64,000 nucleotides of DNA from Sphingomonas hankookensis (GTDB lineage: Bacteria > Pseudomonadota > Alphaproteobacteria > Sphingomonadales > Sphingomonadaceae): contig NZ_CP117025.1 of the NCBI RefSeq assembly GCF_028551275.1, positions 2,534,001-2,598,000 on the forward strand, given 5' to 3'. Shown in pieces: positions 52,905-64,000 of the stretch. A program made the translations under genes and the position numbers. Below the pieces are notes generated by a model. It had not been told where the DNA came from and did not search any database. It saw nothing but the letters and a program-made list of their open reading frames with translations. Positions within the stretch are counted from its first letter, which is position 1, and every line of letters starts with the position of its first letter.

Positions 52905-53524
52905 GGCGAGTGTGAACTTAGTGAACTTTAACCGCCTCACACGGTCCGTACCTAAAGCCCGCCACGGGCAAAGCCCGTGTCGTCGGACGGCGCTTCAAGC
53001 GCCGCCGGCCGGCCGCGCCTGGAGGCTCGGCCTAGCTGCGCTACGCCTTCGCCCGGCGCGGCGAGTGTGAACTTAGTGAACTTTGACCGTCGCACCTGGG
53101 CCCGTACCGAGGCCCGCCGCGGGCAAAGCCCGCGTCGTCGGACGGCGCCTCACGCGCCGCCGGCCGGCCGTGCCTGAAGGCTCGGCCTAGCTGCGCTACC
53201 CCTTCGCCCGGCGCGGCGAGTGTGAACTTAGTGAACTTTGACCTTCTCACACGGTCCGTACCGAGGCTCGCCACGGGCAAAGCCCGCGTCGTCGGACGGC
53301 GCCTCACGCGCCGCCGGCCGGCCGCGCCTTGGGGACGCGGCCTAGCTGCGCTAGGCCTGGCCCGGCGCGGCGAGTGTGAACTTAGTGAACTTTGGCCGTC
53401 GCACCCGGGCCCGTACCGAGGCCCGCCACGGGCAAAGCCCGCGTCGTCGGACGGCGCCTCACGCGCCGCCCACCGGCCGCGCCTCCTGCGGCTCGACGTA
53501 GCTGCGCTACGCCTTGCCCGGCGC
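52905..53524. repeat. Four tandem copies of a 155-bp unit
   Basis: Units begin with GGCGAGTGTGAACTTAGTG at 52905, 53060, 53215 and 53369 (155, 155, 154 and about 156 bases). Each holds GTGAACTT direct repeats, the hairpin GCGGGCAAAGCCCGC or a variant, a GGCGC/GCGCC hairpin and the end TAGCTGCGCTA..CCTTCGCCCGGCGC. The last copy runs into the stop and last codons of the acyl-CoA ligase gene. Frames stay open through the repeats on both strands, but nothing suggests they are translated. Confidence 0.9.
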
Positions 53525-55255
53525 GGCAAACATCTGGCGCAGCTCGCTTTTCAAAATTTTCCCATTGGCATTGCGCGGCAGCACCGTGTCCGAGAACCGC
53601 ACCGCCACCGGCACCTTGAACGCCGCCAGCCGCGCACGGACGAAGGCCTGCAGCTCCGCCTCGCTCGCCTCGCATCCCGGACACAGGTGGACGACCGCCG
53701 CCGGCACCTCGCCCAATGCCGGATCGGGCACGCCGACCAACGCGGCATCGGTGACCGAAGGATGCGCGTACAACACGTCCTCCACCTCGATCGAATAGAT
53801 ATTTTCGCCACCGCGGATGATGATGTCCTTGGCGCGGTCGACGATGGTGCAAAAGCCCTCCTCGTCCAGCCGCGCCAGATCGCCGGTGCGCACCCATCCG
53901 TCGACGAAGGTCTTGGCCGTCTCCTCCGGCGCGTTCCAGTACCCACGCACGATCATCGGCCCGCGCGCCCACAGCTCGCCGACCTCGCCGACCGGCCGTT
54001 CGGTCACGCCGTCATCGGCCATGATCTTCAGGTCGGCGACCGGCACCGGCGCACCGCAACTGGTCGGCCGCGCCAGATAATCCTCGCCGACATGCTGCGT
54101 CACCGTCGCCATCGTCTCGGTCATGCCCCAGCCATTGCCGGGCAGCGCACCGAACACGTCGAAGATCCGCTTCACCAGATCGGGCGCCGACGGCGCGCCG
54201 CCATATTGCACGACCTCCAGCGACGACAGGTCGTATTTCTCGCGGTCGGGATGCTCCAGCAACTGCCACGCGATCGTCGGCACGCCGCCGGTCACCTGCA
54301 CCCGCTCCCGCTCGATCAGCGCCAGCGCCTCGCCCGCATCCCATTTGCGCATCAGCACCAATGTCGTGCCCCCGGCCAGCGCCCCCATCAGCGACGCGCT
54401 GCACGCCGTCACATGAAAGAACGGGATGACCAGCAACCCGACCTTCGGCTCCGGCTCGGGTGGCATCTCGCCCCGCCGCAGATAGGACCTTGCCGCAACA
54501 TAGGCCGCCGACAGGATATTGGTCGACAGGTTGCGATGCGTGCCCAGCGCCCCCTTGGGCCGCCCGGTCGTGCCGCTGGTATAGAAGATCGTCGCCGCAT
54601 CGTCAGGCAGGATCTCGACCGCCGGCAGCGCAACCTCAGGCAGCGACGCATAGCCGCTACAATCGCCGATCGCATCCTCCAGCCGCCGGCAGATCCCGCT
54701 CAGCGGCACCCGCGCCCGCGCGACCAGCACCGCCTCCAACCCCGGCATCGCGCGATAGTCGCCGTCCAGCCGGTCGTGCCGCTGCCGGTCGACGATCAGC
54801 ACCCGCGCGCCCGAATCGTTGACACCGAACGCCAGCTCCTGCGGGCTCCACCACGCGTTGAGCGGCACGCAGATCGCCCCGGTCGCGACGATGGCAAAGA
54901 AGGCCACCGGCCATTCGGGCATGTTGCGCATGGCCAGCGCCACCCGGTCGCCCTTCGCCACTCCCATCGCGCGCAGTTCGGCGGCGAGCGTCGCGATGGC
55001 GCGATACTGCGCCTCATAGGTCACGCGCTGGTCCTCATGGATCGTCGCCAGCCGATCGCCATGCGTCCGCGACAGCGCGATCAGCTGCGTCAGGTTCGCC
55101 GGCGCATTCTTCCACACCCGCGTCGCGATCCCGTCGATCGTCACCTGATCCATCTCGAACGGCTGGCCCGGCGCGGTCAGCGCACCCCGTACCGCCGCCA
55201 TCGACATGCGCGGCCAGTCCGCCGGCACCGTCATCCCTGCTTCGCTACCTGCCAC
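53507..55255 (-). CDS. Acyl-CoA synthetase (AMP-forming)
   Basis: ANL-superfamily ligase of about 582 residues that activates fatty or aromatic acids to CoA esters. Motifs: TIFYTSGTTGRPKGALG (P-loop), NGWGMTETMATV, WVRTGDLARLDEEGFCTIVD and the adenylation Lys in NANGKILKSELRQ. GTG at 55255 was chosen because AGGAG lies 8 bases upstream; an ATG at 55234 is also possible. It is divergent from the fadB-like gene. Its final codons and stop lie in the 155-bp tandem repeat. Confidence 0.92.
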   Translation of the reverse strand: MAGSEAGMTVPADWPRMSMAAVRGALTAPGQPFEMDQVTIDGIATRVWKNAPANLTQLIALSRTHGDRLATIHEDQRVTYEAQYRAIATLAAELRAMGVAKGDRVALAMRNMPEWPVAFFAIVATGAICVPLNAWWSPQELAFGVNDSGARVLIVDRQRHDRLDGDYRAMPGLEAVLVARARVPLSGICRRLEDAIGDCSGYASLPEVALPAVEILPDDAATIFYTSGTTGRPKGALGTHRNLSTNILSAAYVAARSYLRRGEMPPEPEPKVGLLVIPFFHVTACSASLMGALAGGTTLVLMRKWDAGEALALIERERVQVTGGVPTIAWQLLEHPDREKYDLSSLEVVQYGGAPSAPDLVKRIFDVFGALPGNGWGMTETMATVTQHVGEDYLARPTSCGAPVPVADLKIMADDGVTERPVGEVGELWARGPMIVRGYWNAPEETAKTFVDGWVRTGDLARLDEEGFCTIVDRAKDIIIRGGENIYSIEVEDVLYAHPSVTDAALVGVPDPALGEVPAAVVHLCPGCEASEAELQAFVRARLAAFKVPVAVRFSDTVLPRNANGKILKSELRQMFAAPGKA

Positions 55256-55415
55256 GCAACCGCTCCTGACTATCTGTCGAAGGTCGGGTTTGCCCCGCTC
55301 CTTCCGCTTTTCATGGCCGACACTATTGATTGTCATCCCGCGAAAGGCAATAGAATGCAGCAACCCCGCCGGCGTTTAGAATGACCGGTATGGCATTTTA
55401 TGGAGAAGATGCGAC

Positions 55416-57436
<2,021 letters not shown>

Positions 57437-57440
<4 letters not shown>

Positions 57441-58615
57441 GCGACCTCGCCCAATTCCGCGCCGACACCCGCGCCTGGCTGGAGGAGAATTGCCCGCCCT
57501 CGATGCGCGAACCGGTCCGCTCCGACAAGGATGCGACCTGGGGCGGCCGCAACGCGACCTACGCCAACCCCGACCAGAAGATCTGGCTCGACCGCATGGC
57601 GGCACGCGGCTGGACCGTGCCCGATTGGCCGACCGCCTATGGCGGCGGCGGCCTGTCGCCGGCCGAAGCCAAGATTTTGCGCGAGGAAATGGCGGCGATA
57701 AACGCCCGCAACCCGCTCTATTCCTTCGGTATCTCGATGCTCGGGCCGGCGCTGCTGAAATACGGCACCGAAGAACAGAAGCTGGAGCATCTGCCGAAGA
57801 TCGCCCGCGGCGAAATCCGCTGGTGCCAGGGCTATAGCGAACCCGGCGCCGGCTCCGACCTTGCCGGGCTGCAGACCAGCGCGGTGGAGGATGGCGACGA
57901 CTTCATCGTCAATGGGCAGAAGGTGTGGACCAGCTATGCCGACAAGGCCGACTGGATCTTCTGCCTCGTCCGCACCGACCGCTCGACCAAGCAGGGCGGC
58001 ATCAGCTTCCTGTTGTTCGACATGGCCTCGCCCGGCGTCGCCACCCGCCCGATCAAGCTGATCTCCGGCAACTCGCCCTTCTGCGAAACCTTCTTCGACG
58101 ATGTCCGCGTGCCCAAGACCAATCTGATCGGCGAACGGAACAAGGGCTGGGACGTCGCCAAATATCTGCTCGGCCATGAGCGGGAGATGATCTCCGGCAT
58201 GGGGCTGACCGATGATCGTCCGCTGATCGACCGCGCGGTGGCGACGGTCGGGCACGACGATCAGGGCCGGCTCGCCGATCCGATGCTGCGCGCCACGCTC
58301 GCGACCTTCGATGTCCGCGCCCGCGCCTTTGCCGCCATGTCCGAACGCTTCATCGACGAACTGAAGGCGAACCGCGCCCATCCGGCGCAGCCCAGCATGA
58401 TGAAATATGTCGGGACCGAGCTGAACAAGACGCGCCACGAGCTGATGATGGCGGCGGGCGGCAGCGACCTGCTCGAATGGGAGGGCTCCGACAGCCGAGA
58501 CGGCGCCGAAGCCCGCGCATGGCTGCGCACCAAGGCCAATTCGATCGAGGGCGGCACGTCCGAAATCCAGCTCAACATCATCGCGCGTCGTATTCTCGAC
58601 CTGCCGACCCAGTAA
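57437..58615 (+). CDS. Acyl-CoA dehydrogenase (FadE type)
   Basis: FAD enzyme of 392 residues, first oxidation step of beta-oxidation or a related CoA pathway. The family motifs [37 protein letters not shown] and [17 protein letters not shown] are plain. It is coupled to the fadB-like gene upstream, and a second acyl-CoA dehydrogenase gene starts 22 bases later; paired ACAD genes of this kind often form alpha2beta2 enzymes in actinobacteria and proteobacteria, which is inferred here. Confidence 0.93.
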
Positions 58616-58637
58616 CCGTCTGTCAGGAATTACCATC

Positions 58638-59765
58638 ATGCCGTTGTTTCTGAACGAAGATCAGACGATGCTCGCCGATACGGCGCGCGAATTTCTGGGG
58701 GAGGCCGCGCCGGTCGCGCATCTGCGCGCGCTGCGCGATGCTGACGACCCCACCGGCTTCGACCGCGACCTCTGGGCCAAGTTCGCCGAGATGGGCTTCA
58801 CCGGCATGATGGTGCCCGAAAGCGCCGGCGGCCTGGGCCTTGGCCATGTCGAGGCCGGCATCGTGCTGGAGGAGATCGGCCGCAACCTGTCGCCCTCCCC
58901 GTTCCTCACCACCTCGGTCGCCGCCGTCGCGGCGCTGGCCGGCACGTCGTCCGGCGAACGCTGGCTTCCCGAAATCGCCGCAGGCCGAACCGTCGCCGCG
59001 CTCGCCATCGACGAGCGCGCCAAGCATGGCGACAGCGTGGCGCTCCGCGCCGAGCGCGCCGGCAACGGCTTCCGTCTGTCGGGCACCAAGCAGTTCGTGA
59101 CCCATGGCCATGTCGCCGACCTGATCCTCGTCGTCGCCCGCACTGCCGGCCAAGCCGACGACAAGGACGGCCTGACCCTGTTCGCGCTGCCGGCCGGCAC
59201 ACCGGGCATGACTGCCGATCCGCGGCGGCTGGTCGACAGCAGCATCGCCGCACGGCTGACCTTCGATAACGTCATGGTCGATGGCGACGCGGTGGTCGGC
59301 GCGGTCGATGACGGCGGGACGGCGCTTGCCCGCCTGCTCGGCGCCGCACGGACCGGGGCGGCGGCGGAATCGCTCGGCGTCGGCGATGGCGCCGCCACTC
59401 GCACCCTCGACTATCTGCGCCAGCGCAAGCAGTTCGGCCAGACCATAGGCAGTTTCCAGGCGCTGCAACACCGCGCCGCGCATCTTTATTGCGAACTGGA
59501 GGTCGCCCGCGCCGCCGTGCTGAAGGCGCAGCAACTGCTCGACCAGGGTTCGCCCGACGCCGACCTCGCCGTCTCCGTTGCGAAGGCGATGACCGGCATC
59601 GCCACCACCCTGTCGGTGCAGGAAGCGGTGCAGATGCATGGCGGCATTGGCATGACCGACGCGGCTGATATAGGCTTCTTCATGAAGCGCGCCCGCGTCC
59701 TGACCGAAATGTTCGGCGATATCGGCTATCACACCGACCGTGTGGCGCGCGCCGGGGGATATTGA
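58638..59765 (+). CDS. Acyl-CoA dehydrogenase, second of a pair
   Basis: ACAD-fold protein of 375 residues: FLNEDQTMLADTAREFLGE, MVPESAGGLGLGHVEAGIV, RQRKQFGQTIGSFQALQHR and VQMHGGIGMTDAADIGFFMK. It is shorter and more divergent than its neighbour at 57437. Possibly a heteromeric partner. AGGAATT lies before the ATG. The stop overlaps the TesB start (TGATG). Confidence 0.92.
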   Translation: MPLFLNEDQTMLADTAREFLGEAAPVAHLRALRDADDPTGFDRDLWAKFAEMGFTGMMVPESAGGLGLGHVEAGIVLEEIGRNLSPSPFLTTSVAAVAALAGTSSGERWLPEIAAGRTVAALAIDERAKHGDSVALRAERAGNGFRLSGTKQFVTHGHVADLILVVARTAGQADDKDGLTLFALPAGTPGMTADPRRLVDSSIAARLTFDNVMVDGDAVVGAVDDGGTALARLLGAARTGAAAESLGVGDGAATRTLDYLRQRKQFGQTIGSFQALQHRAAHLYCELEVARAAVLKAQQLLDQGSPDADLAVSVAKAMTGIATTLSVQEAVQMHGGIGMTDAADIGFFMKRARVLTEMFGDIGYHTDRVARAGGY

Positions 59766-60637
59766 TGGAGCCAACACCCGACGATCTGATCGCCGGTCTC
59801 GTCCGCCTGCTCGATATCGAGGAGATCGACACCGACCTGTATCGCGGCGCCCGCAATCCGGGCGGCGTCGGCCGGGTGTTCGGCGGGCAGGTTATTGCTC
59901 AGGCGCTGCAGGCCGCCCAGCGTTCGATCGGCGGGGAGAAGATCGCGCACTCGCTCCACGCCTATTTCATGCGGCCGGGCGATGAACAGCATCCGATCGT
60001 CTATCGCGTGGTCCGCGACTTTGCCGGGCGCAGCTTCGCCAATGCCCGCGTGATCGCGATGCAGCGCGGGCAGGCGATCCTTAACATGGCGGCATCGTTC
60101 CAGCTGCCCGAGAACGGGCTGGCGCATCAGGATGCGATGCCCGACGTGCCGCCGCCCGAGGCTTTGCCGACCGACCGTGAACTGCGTGAAACGATGCAGG
60201 ACCGCATTCCGGAGAAGTTTCGCCGCCTGTTCCTGCGCGCCCGTCCGATCGAGATCCGCCCGGTCGAGGCCGAGCACTGGAGCGACCCGACCAAGCGCGC
60301 CCCGCTGCAACATGGCTGGTTCCGGGCGGTCGCGCCGATCGGCGACGACATGACGCTGCACCGCGCGATCCTCGCTTATGCCAGCGACATGATGCTGCTC
60401 GGCACCTGCATGTTGCCGCACGGCATCCACTGGATGATGGACCAGGTACAGACCGCCAGCCTCGACCACGCGCTCTGGCTGCACGAACCGTTCCGCGCCG
60501 ACGACTGGCTGCTGTACCAGACCGACAGCCCCTGGGCCGGCCACGCCCGCGGCTTCAACCGCGGCCGCTTCTTCAGCCGCGACGGGCGGTTGGTGGCAAG
60601 CGTCGCGCAGGAAGGGCTGGTGCGGGTAAGGGAGTAG
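59765..60637 (+). CDS. tesB: Acyl-CoA thioesterase II
   Basis: Double hot-dog thioesterase of 290 residues that releases CoA from acyl-CoA. The TesB pattern is visible: VFGGQVIAQALQAAQRSI, SLHAYFMRPGD, YRVVRDFAGRSFANARVIA, ILAYASDMMLLG (with the catalytic Asp) and SLDHALWLHEPF. It ends the four-gene fatty-acid unit. Start is the ATG at 59765, one codon after an in-frame TTG. Confidence 0.93.
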   Translation: MEPTPDDLIAGLVRLLDIEEIDTDLYRGARNPGGVGRVFGGQVIAQALQAAQRSIGGEKIAHSLHAYFMRPGDEQHPIVYRVVRDFAGRSFANARVIAMQRGQAILNMAASFQLPENGLAHQDAMPDVPPPEALPTDRELRETMQDRIPEKFRRLFLRARPIEIRPVEAEHWSDPTKRAPLQHGWFRAVAPIGDDMTLHRAILAYASDMMLLGTCMLPHGIHWMMDQVQTASLDHALWLHEPFRADDWLLYQTDSPWAGHARGFNRGRFFSRDGRLVASVAQEGLVRVRE

Positions 60638-60655
60638 CCACGCCCGCTCCATGAC

Positions 60656-60743
60656 CGTACCCCCGCGAAGGCGGGGGTCCAGGGTTGCCCTGTCACAAAC
60701 GTTACCGTTTGCCGCCCTGGACTCCCGCCTCCACGGGAGTACG
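60656..60743. repeat. Dispersed palindromic repeat, variant copy
   Basis: CGTACCCCCGCGAAGGCGGG at 60656 is mirrored by CCCTGGACTCCCGCC...GGGAGTACG ending at 60743. It carries CGTAC where most copies have CGTCA. It lies between the converging tesB and catalase-like genes. Confidence 0.7.
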
Positions 60744-60752
60744 AAAGCCCCC

Positions 60753-61832
60753 TCAACCCGGCTCGTGCAACGGACACCCGTTGAACCGCCGTCGATACTG
60801 CACCGAATGGTCGTAGATCGGCTTGCGCACCCGGTTCACCCCGCCCAGCGGCTGATGCGCCGCCAGCCCGGTCCACACGCTGAAGCGCAGATTGTCGTCC
60901 ACCTCGGCCACCTGGTCCGCCGACCAGCTGTCCTGCGGCTCTGTCCGGATCGTCGCGACGGTGATGAACGGGCTGACATCTTCCGGCCACGGCGTCGCCG
61001 CATCCTCGATCGGCTGGGCATCGGTATCGCGCAGCAGCTGCACCCGGACCTCCCATTCGCCGCGCACCCGGCGGGCATCCGCCTGCATATCCTCACGGAT
61101 CGCGTTCGGCCGGTCGCTCGTATCGATCACCCGATCGGTCAGCGCGACCAGATCGGGCGACACAGGCACCAGCTGATATTTGGCGACGAACGCCCCGTGG
61201 CGGAACGGCGTCGCGGAGAAATAGGTCTCGCCCAGCGGATGGACGTTCTTCGACCCGCCCATCGTCTTGAGCAACGTACTCTCGGTCCCGACCGCTTCCA
61301 GCGCCGCTTCCGCCCCGCGCAGGACATAGGACAGCGCCTTCTTCGCCCATTCCGCCTTGTCGGTCGTCTTGGCGAGCAGCTTCAGATTGCCCGCGAATTT
61401 CTGCGGCGTCGGCGCGGCGAAGGCAGGCGCATTGACCATCACGAAGTCCTGCGTCCGCCCCTCCGCACCGGAAAGCCGCTCGCCGTCGACCTCCAGCACC
61501 TTCCACGCCAGACCACGCGGCAACCCGATCGCATCGTCGATGATGTCGCCCGGATTGGTCGAGAATCGCAGGATCACCGGATGCACGCCCGGCGTCGCGA
61601 ACAGCCCCTGCGCCAGTTCCGGCGGCAGGTCGTCATGGATGGTCAGCTCACCCTTCAGGATGCCATGCCCCTTGGCATGGACCGCGCGAACCGCCTTGCC
61701 ATAATCCTTCGAGGTCGTCTCCAGGATCGTGTCGAACGACCGCTCCATATCCGCGACCGCCTCCGCTTCGTCTGGCTGCGGCTGCTCCAGGCTTGCCGAA
61801 TAGCGGATCGGCGGTTTCAGCAGGGCGGTCAT
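60753..61832 (-). CDS. Catalase-family heme protein
   Basis: Protein of about 359 residues with a reduced catalase fold: GKAVRAVHAKGHGILKGELT with the distal-type His, ILRFSTNPGDIIDDAIGLP, QDFVMVNAPAFAAPTPQKF and NVHPLGETYFSATPFRHG. It is much shorter than true catalases (about 480) and resembles SrpA-like catalase-related proteins that have peroxidase or fatty-acid-linked activity. AAAGGAG lies before the ATG at 61832. Possibly connected to lipid peroxides, from the neighbours only. Confidence 0.82.
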   Translation of the reverse strand: MTALLKPPIRYSASLEQPQPDEAEAVADMERSFDTILETTSKDYGKAVRAVHAKGHGILKGELTIHDDLPPELAQGLFATPGVHPVILRFSTNPGDIIDDAIGLPRGLAWKVLEVDGERLSGAEGRTQDFVMVNAPAFAAPTPQKFAGNLKLLAKTTDKAEWAKKALSYVLRGAEAALEAVGTESTLLKTMGGSKNVHPLGETYFSATPFRHGAFVAKYQLVPVSPDLVALTDRVIDTSDRPNAIREDMQADARRVRGEWEVRVQLLRDTDAQPIEDAATPWPEDVSPFITVATIRTEPQDSWSADQVAEVDDNLRFSVWTGLAAHQPLGGVNRVRKPIYDHSVQYRRRFNGCPLHEPG

Positions 61833-61890
61833 CGGCAAACTCCTTTGTCTTTGAACGACAAAGGGCGGCAATCCGATTCGTTCCGCCCCG

Positions 61891-62685
61891 TCAGATGGCG
61901 GTACGCCCATAGTCCTGCCGGGTGACCGGATGGCTCGACGACAGCCCGCCATCGACCGCCAGCGCCTGCCCGTTGACATAGCTCGCCTCGGCCGAGCTCA
62001 GGAACAGCACGACTGCCGCCACCTCCTCCGGCTCGCCACCGCGCCGCAGCGGGTTCAGCCGCCCGATCCGTGCTTCCTTGCCCGACTGCCGCGCATGGTC
62101 GTACACCATCGCGGTCATGCCGGTCTCGACCAAGCCGGGGCATACGGCATTGACCCGCACGCCCGATCCGGACAGCTGCTGCGCGGCGGTCTGCACCAGG
62201 TTGATGACGCCCGCCTTCGACGCCGAATAGGCCGCGCCACCCGCGCCCGATCGCAGCCCGGCAACGCTGGCGGTGCACACGATCGCCCCGCCGCCGGCCG
62301 CCGCCATGATCGGCGCGGCATGGCGGATCGCCAGGAACGGGCCGATCAGATTGACCCGCAGGATTTCCGACCAGTCCTCGGCGGTCGTGTCGAACAGCCC
62401 GGCGATCCCGCCCGATATGCCGGCATTGGCATGCACCACGTCGATCTCGCCGAACGTGTCGACCGCCAGTGCGATCGCCCGCGCGACATCCGCGTCCTCC
62501 CCGGCATCCATCGCGCACGCGACCGCCCGGCCGCCCATGTCCTCGATCATCGCCGCCGTCACGTCGCCCTGCGCCACATCGGCACACACCACGCCCGCCC
62601 CTTCGCGGGCAAAGGCCAGCGCGGTCGCACGCCCGATGCCGGATCCCGCCCCGGTGACCAGCACCGACTTGCCCGCAAAGCGCAT
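61891..62685 (-). CDS. Short-chain dehydrogenase/reductase
   Basis: NAD(P)-dependent classical SDR of 264 residues. [16 protein letters not shown] binds the coenzyme, HANAGISGG follows, and the catalytic Ser, Tyr and Lys are in [11 protein letters not shown] and [21 protein letters not shown] follows. It overlaps the phosphotransferase gene by 1 base (TGATG). Likely acts on an acyl-CoA or alcohol intermediate of the surrounding pathway; this is inferred. Confidence 0.92.
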   Translation of the reverse strand: MRFAGKSVLVTGAGSGIGRATALAFAREGAGVVCADVAQGDVTAAMIEDMGGRAVACAMDAGEDADVARAIALAVDTFGEIDVVHANAGISGGIAGLFDTTAEDWSEILRVNLIGPFLAIRHAAPIMAAAGGGAIVCTASVAGLRSGAGGAAYSASKAGVINLVQTAAQQLSGSGVRVNAVCPGLVETGMTAMVYDHARQSGKEARIGRLNPLRRGGEPEEVAAVVLFLSSAEASYVNGQALAVDGGLSSSHPVTRQDYGRTAI

Positions 62686-63698
62686 CACGCCCCCGCCTTC
62701 TTCGCGAAATCCCATGCCATTGCCGCCAGCATCGGCACCTTGGCCGCCATCGCCGCCGCCTGCGCGCTCGCGGCATTGCCGTCGCGCAGCCGCTGCTTGA
62801 TGCCCTGCACGATGCCGGTCAGGCGGAACAGGTTATAGGCGAAATACCATTCCAGCTGCGGCACGTCGCGCCGCCCGGTCGCGGTGCAGTAGCGCGCCAC
62901 CACCTCGTCCATCGTCGGAATGCCGCTGTCGCCGCCCGCCAGCCCCTTGATCCCCGACCGCCCATCCGGCTCGGTGCCCCAGTTCATCAGCAGATAGGTG
63001 AAATCGGCCATCGGATCGCCCAGCGTCGACAATTCCCAGTCGAGCACCGCCGCGACGCGCGGTTCGGCTTCGGCAAAGATCAGATTGTCGATCCGGTAAT
63101 CGCCATGAACGATCGACACCCGCTCCTGCGCCGGTACGGTGCGCGGCAGCCAGTCGATCAGCCGTTCGACATCGGGCAGGTCGTCGGTCTGGCTCGCACG
63201 ATATTGCCGGGTCCAACGCGCCACCTGCCGCTCGAAATAATTGCCCGGCTTGCCATAATCGCCCAGGCCCACCGCCACCGGATCGATCGCATGCAACGCG
63301 GCCAGCGCATCGATCATCGCCTCATAATGCCCCCGCCGCTCGACCGGGGTCATGTCCGGCATCGACCCGTCCCAGATCGTCCGCCCGGCCACCCGCTCCA
63401 TCAGGTAGAAGGGCGCACCGATCACCTCCGTATCCTCGCACAGCGCGATCGGCCGCGGCACCGGAAAGCCGGTCGGATGCAGCGCCGCGATCAGCGCATA
63501 TTCCCGCTCGACAGCATGGGCACTGGGCAACAGCGGTCCGAACGGCTTCCGCCGCAAGACGAACGACCCCGCTGCCATCTCGACCCGGTAGGTCGGATTG
63601 CTCTGCCCGCCCGGATAGCGCGTAACCTCGACCGGCCCCTCGCCCACCGTCGCCGCCAGCCACGGCCCCAGCCGCGCGAGATCGAGGTCAGCGTTCAT
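62685..63698 (-). CDS. Aminoglycoside phosphotransferase-fold protein of the acyl-CoA dehydrogenase cluster
   Basis: Kinase-fold protein of 337 residues. [12 protein letters not shown] is the ATP loop, FVLRRKPFG has the Lys, and [15 protein letters not shown] and [17 protein letters not shown] are catalytic and metal motifs. It belongs to the group related to the N-terminal half of human ACAD10/11, which phosphorylates 4-hydroxyacyl-CoAs before dehydrogenation. Its overlap with an acyl-CoA dehydrogenase gene (63688) supports this. No role in antibiotic resistance is suggested. Confidence 0.88.
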   Translation of the reverse strand: MNADLDLARLGPWLAATVGEGPVEVTRYPGGQSNPTYRVEMAAGSFVLRRKPFGPLLPSAHAVEREYALIAALHPTGFPVPRPIALCEDTEVIGAPFYLMERVAGRTIWDGSMPDMTPVERRGHYEAMIDALAALHAIDPVAVGLGDYGKPGNYFERQVARWTRQYRASQTDDLPDVERLIDWLPRTVPAQERVSIVHGDYRIDNLIFAEAEPRVAAVLDWELSTLGDPMADFTYLLMNWGTEPDGRSGIKGLAGGDSGIPTMDEVVARYCTATGRRDVPQLEWYFAYNLFRLTGIVQGIKQRLRDGNAASAQAAAMAAKVPMLAAMAWDFAKKAGA

Positions 63699-64000
63699 CG
63701 GCCACCTTCGCGAACTCGGCACGGGCGATGGCGCGGTTGTGGACCTCGTCCGGCCCGTCGGCAAAGCGCAGCGTGCGCACCCCGGCCCATGCGGCGGCGA
63801 GCGGAAAATCCTCCGACACCCCGCCCCCGCCATGGGCCTGGATCGCATCGTCGAGAATTTGTAGCGCCATGGTCGGCGCCTGCACCTTGATCATCGCGAT
63901 CTCGCCCTGCGCCGCCTTGTTACCCGCACGGTCCATCATGTCGGCCGCCTTCAGGCACAGAAGCCGCGTCATCTCGATATCGATCCGCGCGCGCGCGACC
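63688..64000 (-). CDS. Acyl-CoA dehydrogenase, C-terminal part (truncated by window)
   Basis: The minus-strand frame runs off base 64000, so only the last about 104 residues are seen. [40 protein letters not shown] and [18 protein letters not shown] mark the last domain of an ACAD of the ACAD10/11-like type. The final bases overlap the start of the phosphotransferase-fold gene. No start is visible in the window. Confidence 0.9.
   Translation of the reverse strand, partial: VARARIDIEMTRLLCLKAADMMDRAGNKAAQGEIAMIKVQAPTMALQILDDAIQAHGGGGVSEDFPLAAAWAGVRTLRFADGPDEVHNRAIARAEFAKVADER

Noticed and set aside
52905..53524. CRISPR array
   Set aside because: The units are contiguous 155-bp repeats without unique spacers, and no cas gene is nearby.
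53041..53529. 162-residue minus-strand frame through the 155-bp repeats, with repeated peptide units
   Set aside because: The repeat length of 155 is not a multiple of 3, so successive copies fall in different frames and the peptide repeat is not maintained; no ribosome site fits.
53222..55384. 720-residue plus-strand frame
   Set aside because: Antisense to the acyl-CoA ligase and starting in the tandem repeat; composition is His/Arg/Gln-rich noise.
62685..63698. Aminoglycoside resistance kinase
   Set aside because: The fold matches, but overlap with an acyl-CoA dehydrogenase and the local pathway point to the ACAD10/11-type group.

Overview
The window looks like a chromosomal segment of a GC-rich alphaproteobacterium, most probably a sphingomonad (Sphingomonas or a close relative). 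The reasons are the high GC, a CckA-pathway phosphotransferase (ChpT), a Psp stress operon, LOV/phytochrome/BLUF photoreceptors, and many dispersed CGTCATCCCGGCG-type palindromes between genes. This assignment is inferred from gene content, not from a marker search. No tRNA, rRNA operon, CRISPR array, prophage or insertion sequence was seen. The only RNA gene is RNase P RNA. About 66 protein genes and one RNA gene are supported; two genes run off the ends (cheR at base 1, an acyl-CoA dehydrogenase at base 64000).

Layout. 1-9742 is a tightly overlapping chemosensory operon (cheR, cheW, mcp, cheA with a fused receiver, cheB) that ends in two hybrid histidine kinases instead of a free CheY. 9717-11959 holds a lipoprotein and two divergent L,D-transpeptidase-type genes. 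12183-15247 has nadE and an MpaB-like oxygenase. 15351-19236 encodes a LOV histidine kinase followed by a bacteriophytochrome kinase. 19357-25039 carries the conserved ffh-rpsP-rimM-trmD-rplS series on the minus strand, split between rimM and trmD by three plus-strand genes, one of them a BLUF photoreceptor. 25283-30265 has a GGDEF-EAL protein with a degenerate GGDEF motif, a DUF924 protein, mtaB, ftsY and yciB. 30483-31094 is sodB.

31211-35184 is a phage-shock (Psp) locus: pspF divergent from a sigma-54 promoter, a 47-residue membrane peptide, pspA, pspB, pspC, and then four more small membrane proteins. Those four and PspC all end in the same short charged helix that PspB carries. This enlarged Psp set is the best candidate here for an undescribed system. 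After it come sufE, a possible hemerythrin-like protein, a small ferredoxin-like protein, a J-domain protein, rnpB and an AmpD-type amidase.

38291-43403 is a second, classical chemotaxis operon (cheA-cheW-cheY-cheB-cheR, minus strand). 43649-50074 has chpT with a JAMM protease gene, rluD-type pseudouridine synthase, rpoH, mtgA, a small membrane protein, ybaB and dnaX. 50152-50658 is a low-GC CbrC-like gene that looks acquired. 50769-52625 is an ABC-F ATPase. 52905-53524 is a four-copy tandem repeat of about 155 bp that runs into the end of an acyl-CoA ligase gene. 53507-64000 is a fatty-acid degradation region: ligase, FadB/FadJ-type bifunctional enzyme, acyl-CoA dehydrogenases, TesB thioesterase, a catalase-family protein, an SDR, and a phosphotransferase-fold protein next to another acyl-CoA dehydrogenase.

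Taken together, the window is rich in signalling (two chemosensory arrays, at least four histidine kinases, three kinds of photoreceptor, c-di-GMP turnover and envelope stress), set among housekeeping genes for translation, protein targeting and cell-wall maintenance.
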